From the NCBI GenBank assembly GCA_945885485.1, contig CAMCYT010000009.1, positions 1 through 22,771 of the forward strand: a stretch of 22,771 nucleotides of DNA. The letters are read 5' to 3'. The DNA comes from Prosthecobacter debontii (GTDB taxonomy: Bacteria; Verrucomicrobiota; Verrucomicrobiia; Verrucomicrobiales; Akkermansiaceae). This document shows, one piece after another, positions 1 to 7,019 of the stretch. The stretch's first letter is position 1; every line of letters starts with the position of its first letter. Both the position numbers and the translations under genes were made by a program. The notes beneath the pieces are model-generated. The model saw only the letters and a program-made list of their open reading frames with translations. It searched no databases and was not told the origin of the DNA.

Positions 1-2
1 CC

Positions 3-224
3 TACGATAAGCTACCTTTGCGCGTCCAAAGTGTCGCGGACGAGAATTTCCAGCTTTTGAAGGCTGACCCGTTTCACCCCTCGCTACACTTCAAGAAGGT
101 TGGCAGGTATTGGTCTGTTCGTGCAGGTATCCAGTATCGTGCTCTGGGATTGCGCCATGAAGGTGCTATGATATGGTTGTGGATCGGGTCTCACTCTGAA
201 TACGACAAGCTCATCTCAGAATGA
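3..224 (+). CDS. RelE/ParE-like toxin, 5'-truncated by window edge
   Basis: The reading frame is already open at the first bases of the window and reads Y-D-K-L-P-L before the first possible internal start (TTG at 18), so the true start lies outside. What remains is about 74 codons. It carries the C-terminal half of the RelE/ParE toxin fold: a run HPSLHFKKVGRYWSVR followed by YRAL and the ending IWLWIGSHSEYDKLI. This pattern is typical of small type II toxin-antitoxin toxins, which are usually about 90 residues and act as ribosome-dependent mRNA interferases or gyrase inhibitors. Which activity applies cannot be told from the sequence. The stop is directly followed by an attC-like hairpin, which makes this the ORF of an integron gene cassette; such arrays often hold toxin-antitoxin cassettes. 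A partner antitoxin, if present, would lie upstream, outside the window. The family call is fairly firm, the exact subfamily is not. Confidence 0.75.
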   Translation, partial: YDKLPLRVQSVADENFQLLKADPFHPSLHFKKVGRYWSVRAGIQYRALGLRHEGAMIWLWIGSHSEYDKLISE

Positions 225-229
225 AGACA

Positions 230-326
230 GCAGAACAAGACGTGACGCACCAACCGGCCACAAGCTTTCCAATCTCAATTCAACATCAATTCAAACGCGC
301 CGGTAGGCGCACATTTTACGTTAGGC
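230..326 (+). repeat. attC-like recombination site 1 (integron cassette end)
   Basis: An imperfect hairpin of about 97 nt closes the toxin cassette. The 3' end is a perfect core site, GTTAGGC at 320-326, matching GTTRRRY. The inner arms pair as GCACCAACCGG (about 247-257) with CCGGTAGGCGC (300-310), with two internal mismatches. The 5' core is degenerate: GCAGAAC at 230-236 keeps only the outer bases of RYYYAAC. The site lies immediately after a stop codon and immediately before the next ORF start (ATG at 332), which is the diagnostic position for attC. Known biology: IntI recombinases bind the folded bottom strand of such sites. The call rests on position plus structure and was not scored against an attC covariance model. 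Confidence 0.7.
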
Positions 327-331
327 TACAA

Positions 332-826
332 ATGAAATCTCACCCTACCGCATACTCCCTTCGCAGATTCCTCGACATGCCGCCTGCTGCGCTAATAGCC
401 TACTTACTGTTTGCCATTGTAGTGACGCTGATCGACTACAACTATAACCCACCGCTAGGTTCGTTACCACCTTCATTCCGGAGAAGCCTTTTACCCTACA
501 CTGGCCCGTCCATGATGTTCCCTTACGCCTTTACGCTCATTTTTGCCTTACCTATGATTTTTAATCGCATCCGCGAGTATCGCCAGATTTCACGTTTCGG
601 TATCACCGTCCAGCTGCTCATATTCATCGTTTCCGGCTTTAACGGCGTTTACAGACTTGGAAGGGATGGCGGGCCTCCTGACTTGGGCATCCCGCATCTT
701 GCGATTAGCCCGTGGCGGCCGATCTGGACGATCTTGATTCCATCCATATGGATCGCAATTCTATACCTGCCCAGTATGAACCGCTTCTGTAGAGTGACTC
801 CTAATCCGAATGAAGAAGAAGCCTAA
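332..826 (+). CDS. Cassette-borne small four-helix membrane protein, unknown function
   Basis: This predicts 164 residues with four hydrophobic segments at roughly 19-35, 60-78, 88-107 and 128-146, joined by polar loops rich in Pro and Arg, and an acidic tail ending NEEEA. I do not recognise a family. The frame is open from an ATG at 221 that overlaps the toxin stop, but the first 37 codons of that version would translate the attC hairpin. I therefore choose the ATG at 332, six bases after the GTTAGGC core, which is the usual spacing in gene cassettes. The stop codon TAA lies inside the next attC core (GCC-TAA-C), another cassette hallmark. Expression probably depends on a promoter upstream in the array, because the gap before the ATG is filled by attC. 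That it is a membrane protein is fairly sure; the function is open. Confidence 0.7.
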   Translation: MKSHPTAYSLRRFLDMPPAALIAYLLFAIVVTLIDYNYNPPLGSLPPSFRRSLLPYTGPSMMFPYAFTLIFALPMIFNRIREYRQISRFGITVQLLIFIVSGFNGVYRLGRDGGPPDLGIPHLAISPWRPIWTILIPSIWIAILYLPSMNRFCRVTPNPNEEEA

Positions 827-918
827 CAAGACAGTAGTGGCAACGGCGGGCAACGTCCCTCGTTCGCTGCGCTCTGCAAGTCCTCTCTCCGCCGTGCCAC
901 ACCTCTGACGATTCGGTC
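821..918 (+). repeat. attC-like recombination site 2
   Basis: The site starts with GCCTAAC at 821-827, a perfect match to the RYYYAAC core, which overlaps the stop codon of the membrane-protein cassette. The arms TGGCAACGGCGG (838-849) and CCGCCGTGCCA (889-899) pair perfectly except for one unpaired A on the left arm. Extrahelical single bases of this kind set strand polarity in attC sites. The loop carries CGTTCGCTGCGCTCTGC, a type of loop I associate with environmental attC sites. The right core is degenerate: GATTCGGT near 910-917 instead of GTTRRRY. This may mean the terminal site of the array has decayed, or that the array ends here. Confidence 0.7.
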
Positions 919-947
919 CAAGAATTTCATTTAGCCAACATAAACCA

Positions 948-1193
948 ATGACAGACGATACCGAGATGATTCGATTCACCAAGGTTGCCTATGACGAGAG
1001 CGCTAAGCTCTTCGGTGAGGGCGCGACTGAACTTCTAATTTCGCGAGGAGAGGATGGACGATCACTTCCTAATGTCCTTATCAGACATTTGACTTCGGGT
1101 ATCGAACTTGAAGTATCTGACTTTCCGACCCAAACAATGAATGCCATTATCGCCCGAATTCGCCTGGCCCAACGCATCCGAAATGCGTCATGA
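948..1193 (+). CDS. Small hypothetical protein next to the cassette array
   Basis: An 81-residue ORF opens with ATG about 30 bases after the second attC-like site, on the same strand as the cassettes. It is soluble and mixed alpha/beta in character, with an acidic first half and an Arg/Ala-rich C-terminal helix (IIARIRLAQRIR). It has no signal peptide, membrane segment or motif I can name. It could be the ORF of a last cassette whose own attC is missing or decayed, or a resident chromosomal gene beside the array. No clear attC-like structure follows it before the convergent efflux operon begins at 1266. Coding status is supported only by length, position and a protein-like composition. Confidence 0.45.
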   Translation: MTDDTEMIRFTKVAYDESAKLFGEGATELLISRGEDGRSLPNVLIRHLTSGIELEVSDFPTQTMNAIIARIRLAQRIRNAS

Positions 1194-1221
1194 GTGCCTG
1201 TGTGGCATCTATCATGTTTCA

Positions 1222-1241
1222 AACCAAATTGAATCTTGGTT
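1222..1241. terminator. Possible weak bidirectional terminator hairpin
   Basis: AACCAA (1222-1227) and TTGGTT (1236-1241) form a 6-bp perfect inverted repeat with an 8-nt loop. It sits between the convergent small ORF (ending 1193) and the MacB-like permease gene (ending 1266). It has few G-C pairs and no long T run, so it is a weak candidate. Confidence 0.25.
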
Positions 1242-1265
1242 GTAAGCGTATATGGAATTTCCAGT

Positions 1266-2474
1266 TCACTCGTGACGCAGCGCTTCGATGGGATCAAGTC
1301 CCGCGGCGCGGCGGGCGGGCATGAAGCCGAAAACAATGCCGATGGCAGCGGAAAACACGAAGGCGATGACATTGATTTTGAGATCGAAGATGAACGGCGC
1401 TCCGACTTCTTTTGCAAACATGATACAGACTCCATAAGCGAGGATGATGCCAGAAATGCCGCCGATGCAGGAGAGAGTGACGGCCTCGACGAGAAACTGT
1501 AGCAGCACTTCACGAGCGCGTGCACCGATGGCGAGGCGAATGCCGATTTCGCGGGTTCGTTCGGTCACGGAAACGAGCATGATATTCATGATGCCAATGC
1601 CGCCAACGAGCAGGCTGACACCGGCGACCCAAGATAACAACGAGGTCATGATCTGTGTGCTGGAACTGACAACTTCCGCGAGTTGCTGAGAATCGAATAC
1701 GTTGAAATTGTCCTGCTCGTTCTGCCCGATCCCACGGCGCTCACGCATCAGCGCGCTGACATCGGCGACGATGTTGACACCTGGGTAACCATCCATCGCG
1801 GAGATCATGATTTGATTGATGTTTCGCCCATCACCGCGCCCGGTTAGACGGAGCTGAATGGTAGTGTAGGGAGTAATGATATTGTCGTCCAAATCATCGG
1901 CCATGCCGCCCTGTCCCTTGGGAGCGGTAACGCCAACGACTTCGAAGGAAATCGACTTCGCGCGGATTTTACAGCCGATAGGATCCACGCCTTCTCCGAA
2001 AAGCTCTTTGCGAATGGTTTCTCCGATGACACAGACCGGAGCAGCCTCTTTTACCTCCTCTTCAGTGAAGAAACGGCCGAGCGCGATGTTCCAGTTCGCG
2101 ATCTTGAAATAGTTGGCAGTGGTGCCTTGGACATCAGTGGCGCGGTCGTTTTCCTGATAGACGGCTGGCACATTGGTACGGATGAAAGGGGCGATGCCAG
2201 AGATGCCTGGAACCTGATCGCGGATGGCATCCACATCGGTCATGGTGAACTGCGGAGCACCCCAAGAACCCCAGCCTTCACCGGGACGGAGGATGAGCAG
2301 ATTGCTGCCCATTTTTGAAATCTGATCCTTGACGCTCGCTGTCGCGCCGCGGCCAAGCGTGACCATGGTGATGACAGCAGCAACGCCGATAACGATCCCG
2401 ATCACTGTTAGAAACGAACGCGTCAGATTCCGACGGATCTCTCGAATGGCTATGAGCAATGCGTTAAAAATCAT
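1266..2474 (-). CDS. MacB-like ABC transporter permease subunit
   Basis: This 402-residue inner-membrane permease has the MacB/FtsX architecture. One N-terminal transmembrane helix follows the stretch REIRRNLTRSFLTVIGIVIG (about 11-30). A large periplasmic MacB_PCD domain spans about 50-270. Three C-terminal helices follow, containing the conserved GGIGIMNIMLVSVTERTREI signature (about 292-311), and the end is PIEALRHE. Unlike E. coli MacB, the ATPase is a separate protein encoded directly upstream with only 3 bases between the genes, as in YknYZ-type systems. These mechanotransmission permeases do not pump through the membrane; they drive the adaptor and outer-membrane channel to expel substrates from the periplasm. 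The substrate cannot be read from sequence. It is the last gene of the four-gene operon 5966 to 1266. Length is normal for a half-size permease and the family call is secure. Confidence 0.93.
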   Translation of the reverse strand: MIFNALLIAIREIRRNLTRSFLTVIGIVIGVAAVITMVTLGRGATASVKDQISKMGSNLLILRPGEGWGSWGAPQFTMTDVDAIRDQVPGISGIAPFIRTNVPAVYQENDRATDVQGTTANYFKIANWNIALGRFFTEEEVKEAAPVCVIGETIRKELFGEGVDPIGCKIRAKSISFEVVGVTAPKGQGGMADDLDDNIITPYTTIQLRLTGRGDGRNINQIMISAMDGYPGVNIVADVSALMRERRGIGQNEQDNFNVFDSQQLAEVVSSSTQIMTSLLSWVAGVSLLVGGIGIMNIMLVSVTERTREIGIRLAIGARAREVLLQFLVEAVTLSCIGGISGIILAYGVCIMFAKEVGAPFIFDLKINVIAFVFSAAIGIVFGFMPARRAAGLDPIEALRHE

Positions 2475-2477
2475 AAC

Positions 2478-3185
2478 TCAGTGGATGGCGGTGCGTTGGG
2501 TGGAATCCTCGGAGATCAAGCCGTCAATGACATGGATGACGCGTTTCGCATGTGAGGCGACATCTTCCTCGTGGGTGACCATGATGATTGAGATGCCACG
2601 CTCGGTGTTGAGTTGGTCTAACAGTTCCATGATCTCGCGGGTGGTTTTCGAATCGAGATTTCCGGTTGGCTCGTCGGCAAACAGCGTGTCCGGGTTAGTA
2701 ACGATGGCGCGAGCGATGGCGACGCGTTGTTGCTGTCCGCCGGAGAGTTCGGCGGGTGTATTGCGTTCCTTGTTGATCAGACCGACGCGGGTGAGCGCAT
2801 CGCGCGCACGATCGTGGCGTTCTTTGCGTGAGTAACCGCGATACAGAAGTGGGAGCTCAACATTTTCCAAGGCTGAGGTGCGAGCAAGTAGATTGAAGCC
2901 CTGGAAAATGAAACCCAATGCATGGCGGCGGATCAGCGAGCGCTGGTCTTTGTTGAGCGTTTCCACCTCGATCCCTTTGAAGTTATACGAGCCGGAGGTT
3001 GGGCTATCCAGGCAACCTAACAGATTCATCAACGTAGATTTTCCTGATCCACTGGGACCCATCACCGCAAGAAACTCACCACGACGGATGTCCAGATTCA
3101 CACCGCGAAGAGCGTGGAATGATGCGTCTCCGCTGCCGTAGACTTTGGTGAGACCGCGAAGTTTGATGAGTGTTTCCGTGGTCAT
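2478..3185 (-). CDS. MacB/LolD-type ABC transporter ATP-binding subunit
   Basis: A 235-residue ABC ATPase with all catalytic motifs intact: Walker A GPSGSGKST (43-51), signature LSGGQ (147-151), Walker B TLFADEP (167-173) and a switch His in MVTHE. Order and length match the LolD/MacB ATPase group that partners FtsX-type permeases. The ATG overlaps the stop of the upstream adaptor gene (ATGA), indicating translational coupling, and the permease follows after 3 bases. It should hydrolyse ATP in the cytoplasm to power the MacA-MacB-TolC-like complex. Nothing in the sequence suggests a lipoprotein-release (Lol) role rather than efflux, and the adaptor and outer-membrane channel next door argue for efflux. 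Confidence 0.94.
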   Translation of the reverse strand: MTTETLIKLRGLTKVYGSGDASFHALRGVNLDIRRGEFLAVMGPSGSGKSTLMNLLGCLDSPTSGSYNFKGIEVETLNKDQRSLIRRHALGFIFQGFNLLARTSALENVELPLLYRGYSRKERHDRARDALTRVGLINKERNTPAELSGGQQQRVAIARAIVTNPDTLFADEPTGNLDSKTTREIMELLDQLNTERGISIIMVTHEEDVASHAKRVIHVIDGLISEDSTQRTAIH

Positions 3186-4534
3186 TCGGATTTTTCAGGG
3201 GGCTTGATGCTGACGATGATCGGAGCGCCTTCGGAAAGTGAGTCTCCGGTGATTTCGGTCCGTAATCCGTCGGTAATGCCTGTTTTCACAATCACCATTT
3301 CAGGTTTTCCATTTTTCAAAATCCAAACATGCGACTCTTCGGTGCGCGCGCCGCTTTTTGGCGCAGAAGGGCTGCGAAAGCGTCCGCGGCTTGGCATGAG
3401 AGTCTCGACGATGGTGCGATCATTTTTTTTCGGCTTGCCGATGGTTGCTGCAACCTCCGGATCAAACCTCAGTGCCGTATTGGGAACCACCATGATGTCT
3501 TTTTTGTCTTCGATGGCGATGTCCACGGAGGCAGTCATGCCGGGACGCAGGGAGAGGTCGTCGTTGGCGACATTTAGCTCGGTGCTGTAGGTGACGATGC
3601 CAGTGGCAGCAGCAGAGTTGTTACCGTTGTTGTTAGATCCACCACTGCTGGTCGTATTATTGTTGGCCGATCCAAACGCGACTTTTTTCACGGTGGCGGT
3701 GTAGGAACGGGTCGGCCAGGCATCAACGCTGAAAGTTGCGGTCTGGCCTACCGCCACACGACCGATGTCCGCCTCGGATACGGAAACTAACAATTCCATA
3801 TTCTTCAGATCCTCCGCGATCGTGAAAAGCGTGGGAGCAGTGAATGAGGCGGCGACGGTTTGTCCGACCTCAATCGAGCGGGAAAGGACAACTCCATCCA
3901 CGGGCGATGTGATGATGGCCTTTTTTAGATCGCTTTCAAAGGCACGGACATCGGCCTCGGCACCTGCGACGGAGGCTTTCGCGCTTTCCAAGTCTGCTTC
4001 GGCGCGAGCAACGGTGGCGCGGGAGGTTTCCATGGTGGCTTTAGATGGGGTTTTTCCTTCGCTGAGTTTGAGGAGTTCCTCCTGCCTTGTGAGAGATGCT
4101 TTGCTCTCTGCAAGCGTGGCTTCCGCTTGGCTGACACGTGCTTTAGCCGAGAGGCGCGAGGCGCGACTGCGCTCGGTCTGTTGTTCGAGCTTTGAGGTAT
4201 CCAGCTTGGCGAGAGGCTGATCCTTTTTAACCGTATCATTCGTATCGATGTAGAGTTCCTTGACGGTGCCGGAAAGTTCGCTGCCGACGATCACTTGGTT
4301 GGTAGGTGCAAGGTTGCCGGCGGCGGTGACGATGAGTGAGATACGGCCTTTCTTCACAGGCTCGGTGATGAAGTTGGGTGCGCTTTTTTCATCGTCGTTG
4401 CGATTGAAAAAATACCAAGTACCAACGCCTATGAGGGCGATGACCACCAGCATGATGAAGTTTTTACGGATCGGCTTGGAAGCGCCGGCGCGGACGATTT
4501 CAGCGAGGTCTTCGTTCGGTTTTGGTTGTTGCAT
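3182..4534 (-). CDS. MacA-like periplasmic adaptor (membrane-fusion protein)
   Basis: About 450 residues. A cytoplasmic N-terminus is followed by one membrane anchor (about 26-43, IMLVVIALIGVGTWYFF), then the first half of a biotinyl-lipoyl domain, a long Ala/Glu/Ser-rich coiled-coil hairpin (about 105-190), the second lipoyl half (SPVDGVVLSRSIEVGQTV), a beta-barrel and a membrane-proximal domain. This is the HlyD/MacA layout. The barrel holds an unusual Asn/Ser/Gly/Thr-rich insert, and a basic Ser/Arg-rich loop lies before the last domain. An in-frame TTG at 4591 would add 19 residues overlapping the upstream gene; I prefer the ATG at 4534 because it starts after that gene's stop and still precedes the anchor. 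The 3' end overlaps the ATPase start. It links the inner-membrane MacB-like pair to the TolC-like channel. Confidence 0.92.
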   Translation of the reverse strand: MQQPKPNEDLAEIVRAGASKPIRKNFIMLVVIALIGVGTWYFFNRNDDEKSAPNFITEPVKKGRISLIVTAAGNLAPTNQVIVGSELSGTVKELYIDTNDTVKKDQPLAKLDTSKLEQQTERSRASRLSAKARVSQAEATLAESKASLTRQEELLKLSEGKTPSKATMETSRATVARAEADLESAKASVAGAEADVRAFESDLKKAIITSPVDGVVLSRSIEVGQTVAASFTAPTLFTIAEDLKNMELLVSVSEADIGRVAVGQTATFSVDAWPTRSYTATVKKVAFGSANNNTTSSGGSNNNGNNSAAATGIVTYSTELNVANDDLSLRPGMTASVDIAIEDKKDIMVVPNTALRFDPEVAATIGKPKKNDRTIVETLMPSRGRFRSPSAPKSGARTEESHVWILKNGKPEMVIVKTGITDGLRTEITGDSLSEGAPIIVSIKPPEKSE

Positions 4535-4562
4535 AGAGAAACGGATGGAAGTGAGAAAGGGG

Positions 4563-5966
4563 TTAGGATGCGGCCGACCAGCCACCGCCAAGTCCCTGAT
4601 AAAGGCGGATGTAGGCTGTGGTTCGGTCAGTGCGGGATGAAATCAGGCTGTCTTCGAGGCCAAGCAATGTGCGTTGGGAATCGAGTACCGCAAGAAAATC
4701 AATTTCACCGGCCTCGTAACGCTGGCGGGCGAGTTGGTCGGACTCACGGGCTAGCTGGGTAGCTTTTTCGAGTATTTCAAGACGTTCAGCTGAGCGGCGG
4801 CAGGCAATGAGCGCGTCCTCCACTTCGGAGAGTCCTGTTAGAACTGCGGAGCGATACGTTTGCACGGCCTGTTCCTGAGCCTCGCCAAGCGCCTCAATAT
4901 TGGAACGGATACGGCCGGCGTCAAAAATCGGGCTGGTGATTCCAGCGACAAGTCCCGCGCCTGTGGTCTGTGGATTGAATATTTTTCCAGCGCTGAGCGC
5001 GGTGATCCCGAGGTTTCCTGTTAGATTGAGAGAGGGAAAGCGCTCGGCTTCGGCTGAGCGGCTATTTGCCACAGCCGCGACAAGCTGCCAACCAGCGAGG
5101 CGGACGTCTGGGCGTTGGCGGATGGTGTCCGCCGGAATGCCAATGGCGAGGCTACGAGCAGGATAAGGAATCGTGGACTTGCCGGATGTTAGAAGGGAGT
5201 CGAGTGAGCCTGGCTCGCGTCCGCATAGCAAGGACAGCAAGTTTTTCCCCTGACCGATGGCTTGTTCCAACGCGGGAATTCCGGCCCGCGCTTGTTCGAG
5301 ACTGCTCAGCGCTTGGCTGGATTCTAGCGAATCCGTTTCTCCTGCCTGTTGCCGCCAGGTCGCGAGCTGGGCGGTCTGCTCTCGGCTTTTGACGATGTTT
5401 CGAAGGACCATCATGCGCGTTTCGTTGGCCCGGAGGTTGGTGTAGGCGGTGGCAATCTCAGCCGCAAGCGATGCCTGAACCGAATTAAAATTTTCCGTGG
5501 CAGCATCGATTCTTGCGGATGCGGCTTCTACGCTAGAGCGGTTTTTCCCGAACCAATCCACTTCCCATGATGCATTGAGATCCGCGGAATATCTCGTGTC
5601 TGAAACCTCCGAAAGCCCGCGGGTTTTTAGCCAACTAGAATTCGACGCAGTTGATCCACCGATGAATGGCAAAAGCGACGAAGCCTCTTCATTTCTCCGA
5701 GCTCGGGATTCTCGGATGCGCGATGCGGCCGATGCGATATCTGGGCTGTTTGCTAAGCCATCTGAAATGACGTGATTGAGCGTGGTATCGTCGAAGTGGT
5801 TCCACCAACGACTGATATCACGTTTTGCGGATGCCGAGGGAAACGCCGCGGCATTCTTCCATGCCACGGGAATTTCAGGTGAAGCATTTTCCGGCGCCTT
5901 TATGGCACAGGCAACCAGCCCGAGAGGGATGAGGCAGAAGATCAGATGGTTTCGAATAGGATTCAT
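4563..5966 (-). CDS. TolC/NodT-family outer-membrane efflux lipoprotein
   Basis: A 467-residue outer-membrane factor of the RND-type NodT/OprM group. It starts with a lipoprotein signal ending in LGLVAC, so Cys20 is the likely lipidated residue. Two outer-membrane efflux repeats follow, with long Ala/Glu-rich helices. Hallmarks include RWWNHFDD near the mature N-terminus, a first-repeat SRIRESRARRNEEAS helix, the typical mid-protein IGIPADTIRQRPDVRLA (the L-P-x-D-L-L-x-R-R-P-D-I equivalent), and RYEAGEIDFLAVLDSQRTLL in the second repeat. I chose the ATG at 5966 rather than the GTG at 5990, because it places the signal peptide at the N-terminus. As first gene of the operon it supplies the trimeric exit duct for the MacA/MacB-like pump; the adaptor gene starts 28 bases after its stop. 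Confidence 0.92.
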   Translation of the reverse strand: MNPIRNHLIFCLIPLGLVACAIKAPENASPEIPVAWKNAAAFPSASAKRDISRWWNHFDDTTLNHVISDGLANSPDIASAASRIRESRARRNEEASSLLPFIGGSTASNSSWLKTRGLSEVSDTRYSADLNASWEVDWFGKNRSSVEAASARIDAATENFNSVQASLAAEIATAYTNLRANETRMMVLRNIVKSREQTAQLATWRQQAGETDSLESSQALSSLEQARAGIPALEQAIGQGKNLLSLLCGREPGSLDSLLTSGKSTIPYPARSLAIGIPADTIRQRPDVRLAGWQLVAAVANSRSAEAERFPSLNLTGNLGITALSAGKIFNPQTTGAGLVAGITSPIFDAGRIRSNIEALGEAQEQAVQTYRSAVLTGLSEVEDALIACRRSAERLEILEKATQLARESDQLARQRYEAGEIDFLAVLDSQRTLLGLEDSLISSRTDRTTAYIRLYQGLGGGWSAAS

Positions 5967-6036
5967 TCCGGTAGATGGCGCGCGGCACACCTTCTACCCA
6001 TATACTCTCATGCGAAAGCGCGGATTTCAGCGGATG

Positions 6037-6052
6037 TGGAGTTTATGCTCCA
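6037..6052. promoter_or_regulatory. Small inverted repeat upstream of the efflux operon
   Basis: TGGAG (6037-6041) and CTCCA (6048-6052) form a short dyad separated by 6 bases in the 122-bp gap between the efflux operon start (5966) and the end of the SGNH hydrolase gene (6089). Because both neighbours are on the minus strand it could be an operator for the efflux operon or part of a terminator for the hydrolase. It has no T run. No regulator gene is adjacent. Weak evidence. Confidence 0.2.
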
Positions 6053-6088
6053 TATCATGCGGATTTTTTGAGGATTGAGTGGAAATCA

Positions 6089-6817
6089 CTACTTCTTTTC
6101 AGCCACGACTTCCTTGACCTTGGCGCTGATTGAGTCCGCCCAGATGTCGAAACCTTTGGGAGCTAGGTGCAGGAAGTCACCCATGACTTCTTTGCTGATG
6201 GTGCCGTCGGCTTCCAAAAATTTGGCGCTGATGTCCATGTATTCCACATGTCCGCCAGCGAATTTCGAGATCAGTTTATTCACTTCCATTCTCTTCTCAC
6301 GACCCGGATTGGGTTTTTCACCAAGCGGTAAAAGGCTCAGCAGGAGGATCTTGGCCTGTGGCTGTTTGGACTGGATCAAATCGAGCACCGCTTTGACTCC
6401 AGCCGCAGCGTTCGCTGGCTCGGCGTCTTTGGCCCACATGTTGTTGGTGCCAATCAAGACGACAAACAGCTTTGCCTTGTAGCCATCCAAGTCGCCGTTC
6501 TGCAGACGAAATAGAGCGTGTTGGGTTTGGTCGCCGCCGATGCCCATGTTGATCGCATTGTAGCCACCCCAGTGCTTGGTCCAGTTTTCATTTCCTCTCC
6601 AACGCGCGGTGATCGAGTCGCCGACAAAAACCAAATCGATTTTACCCTCCATTTTTGTCATGTCGTCATCGATTCTTTTGCACTGTCCATTCCACCATGC
6701 CTCGCTGTTGGTTTTGGCGGCGATAGGGGTGGTGCTTTCTAATTCGGCGGCATGGGCCGAGAATCCGGCGATGGCGCTCAGTGCGATGACGGTGAGACGA
6801 GTGTGTAATGGTTTCAT
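6089..6817 (-). CDS. Secreted SGNH/GDSL-family hydrolase
   Basis: This 242-residue protein has a Sec signal peptide (basic MKPLHTR, hydrophobic core, AHA-A cleavage near residue 23). All SGNH blocks are present: block I VFVGDSIT with the nucleophile Ser68, block II Gly in NMGIGGDQ, block III GTNN (123-126), and block V D214-x-x-H217 in GDFLHLAPKG. The version resembles the platelet-activating-factor acetylhydrolase beta/gamma-like lipases that are numerous in planctomycetes and Verrucomicrobia, where they are usually assigned to deacetylation of glycans or short-chain esters. The precise substrate is unknown. It is monocistronic as far as can be seen and diverges from the dioxygenase-like gene on its other side. 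Fold assignment is secure, substrate is not. Confidence 0.9.
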   Translation of the reverse strand: MKPLHTRLTVIALSAIAGFSAHAAELESTTPIAAKTNSEAWWNGQCKRIDDDMTKMEGKIDLVFVGDSITARWRGNENWTKHWGGYNAINMGIGGDQTQHALFRLQNGDLDGYKAKLFVVLIGTNNMWAKDAEPANAAAGVKAVLDLIQSKQPQAKILLLSLLPLGEKPNPGREKRMEVNKLISKFAGGHVEYMDISAKFLEADGTISKEVMGDFLHLAPKGFDIWADSISAKVKEVVAEKK

Positions 6818-7019
6818 GTGAGTTTTAATAAAAAACAGTTGTGAGCTGAATGGGAGTGAGTTGAAAAGGGAAAAAGCGTGCAGAAGGTGTCCAAATATTG
6901 GATAGCTTGGGAAGGTCTGTGAGTCGACATGAGATCAAAACTACATTGTGTGACTTGTTTGGTTGTGAGAGTTGCACGTAACCCCCATGCTATCTCTCGT
7001 AACGAAAGATTTGCATTTC

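Noticed and set aside
989..1525. 178-codon minus-strand ORF overlapping the permease gene end
   Set aside because: Ser/Pro-rich out-of-frame shadow of the MacB-like permease and of the small + ORF; no family features.
3765..4220. 151-codon + ORF opposite the MacA-like gene
   Set aside because: Ala/Ser-rich antisense shadow of the coiled-coil region; the minus-strand reading has full domain content.
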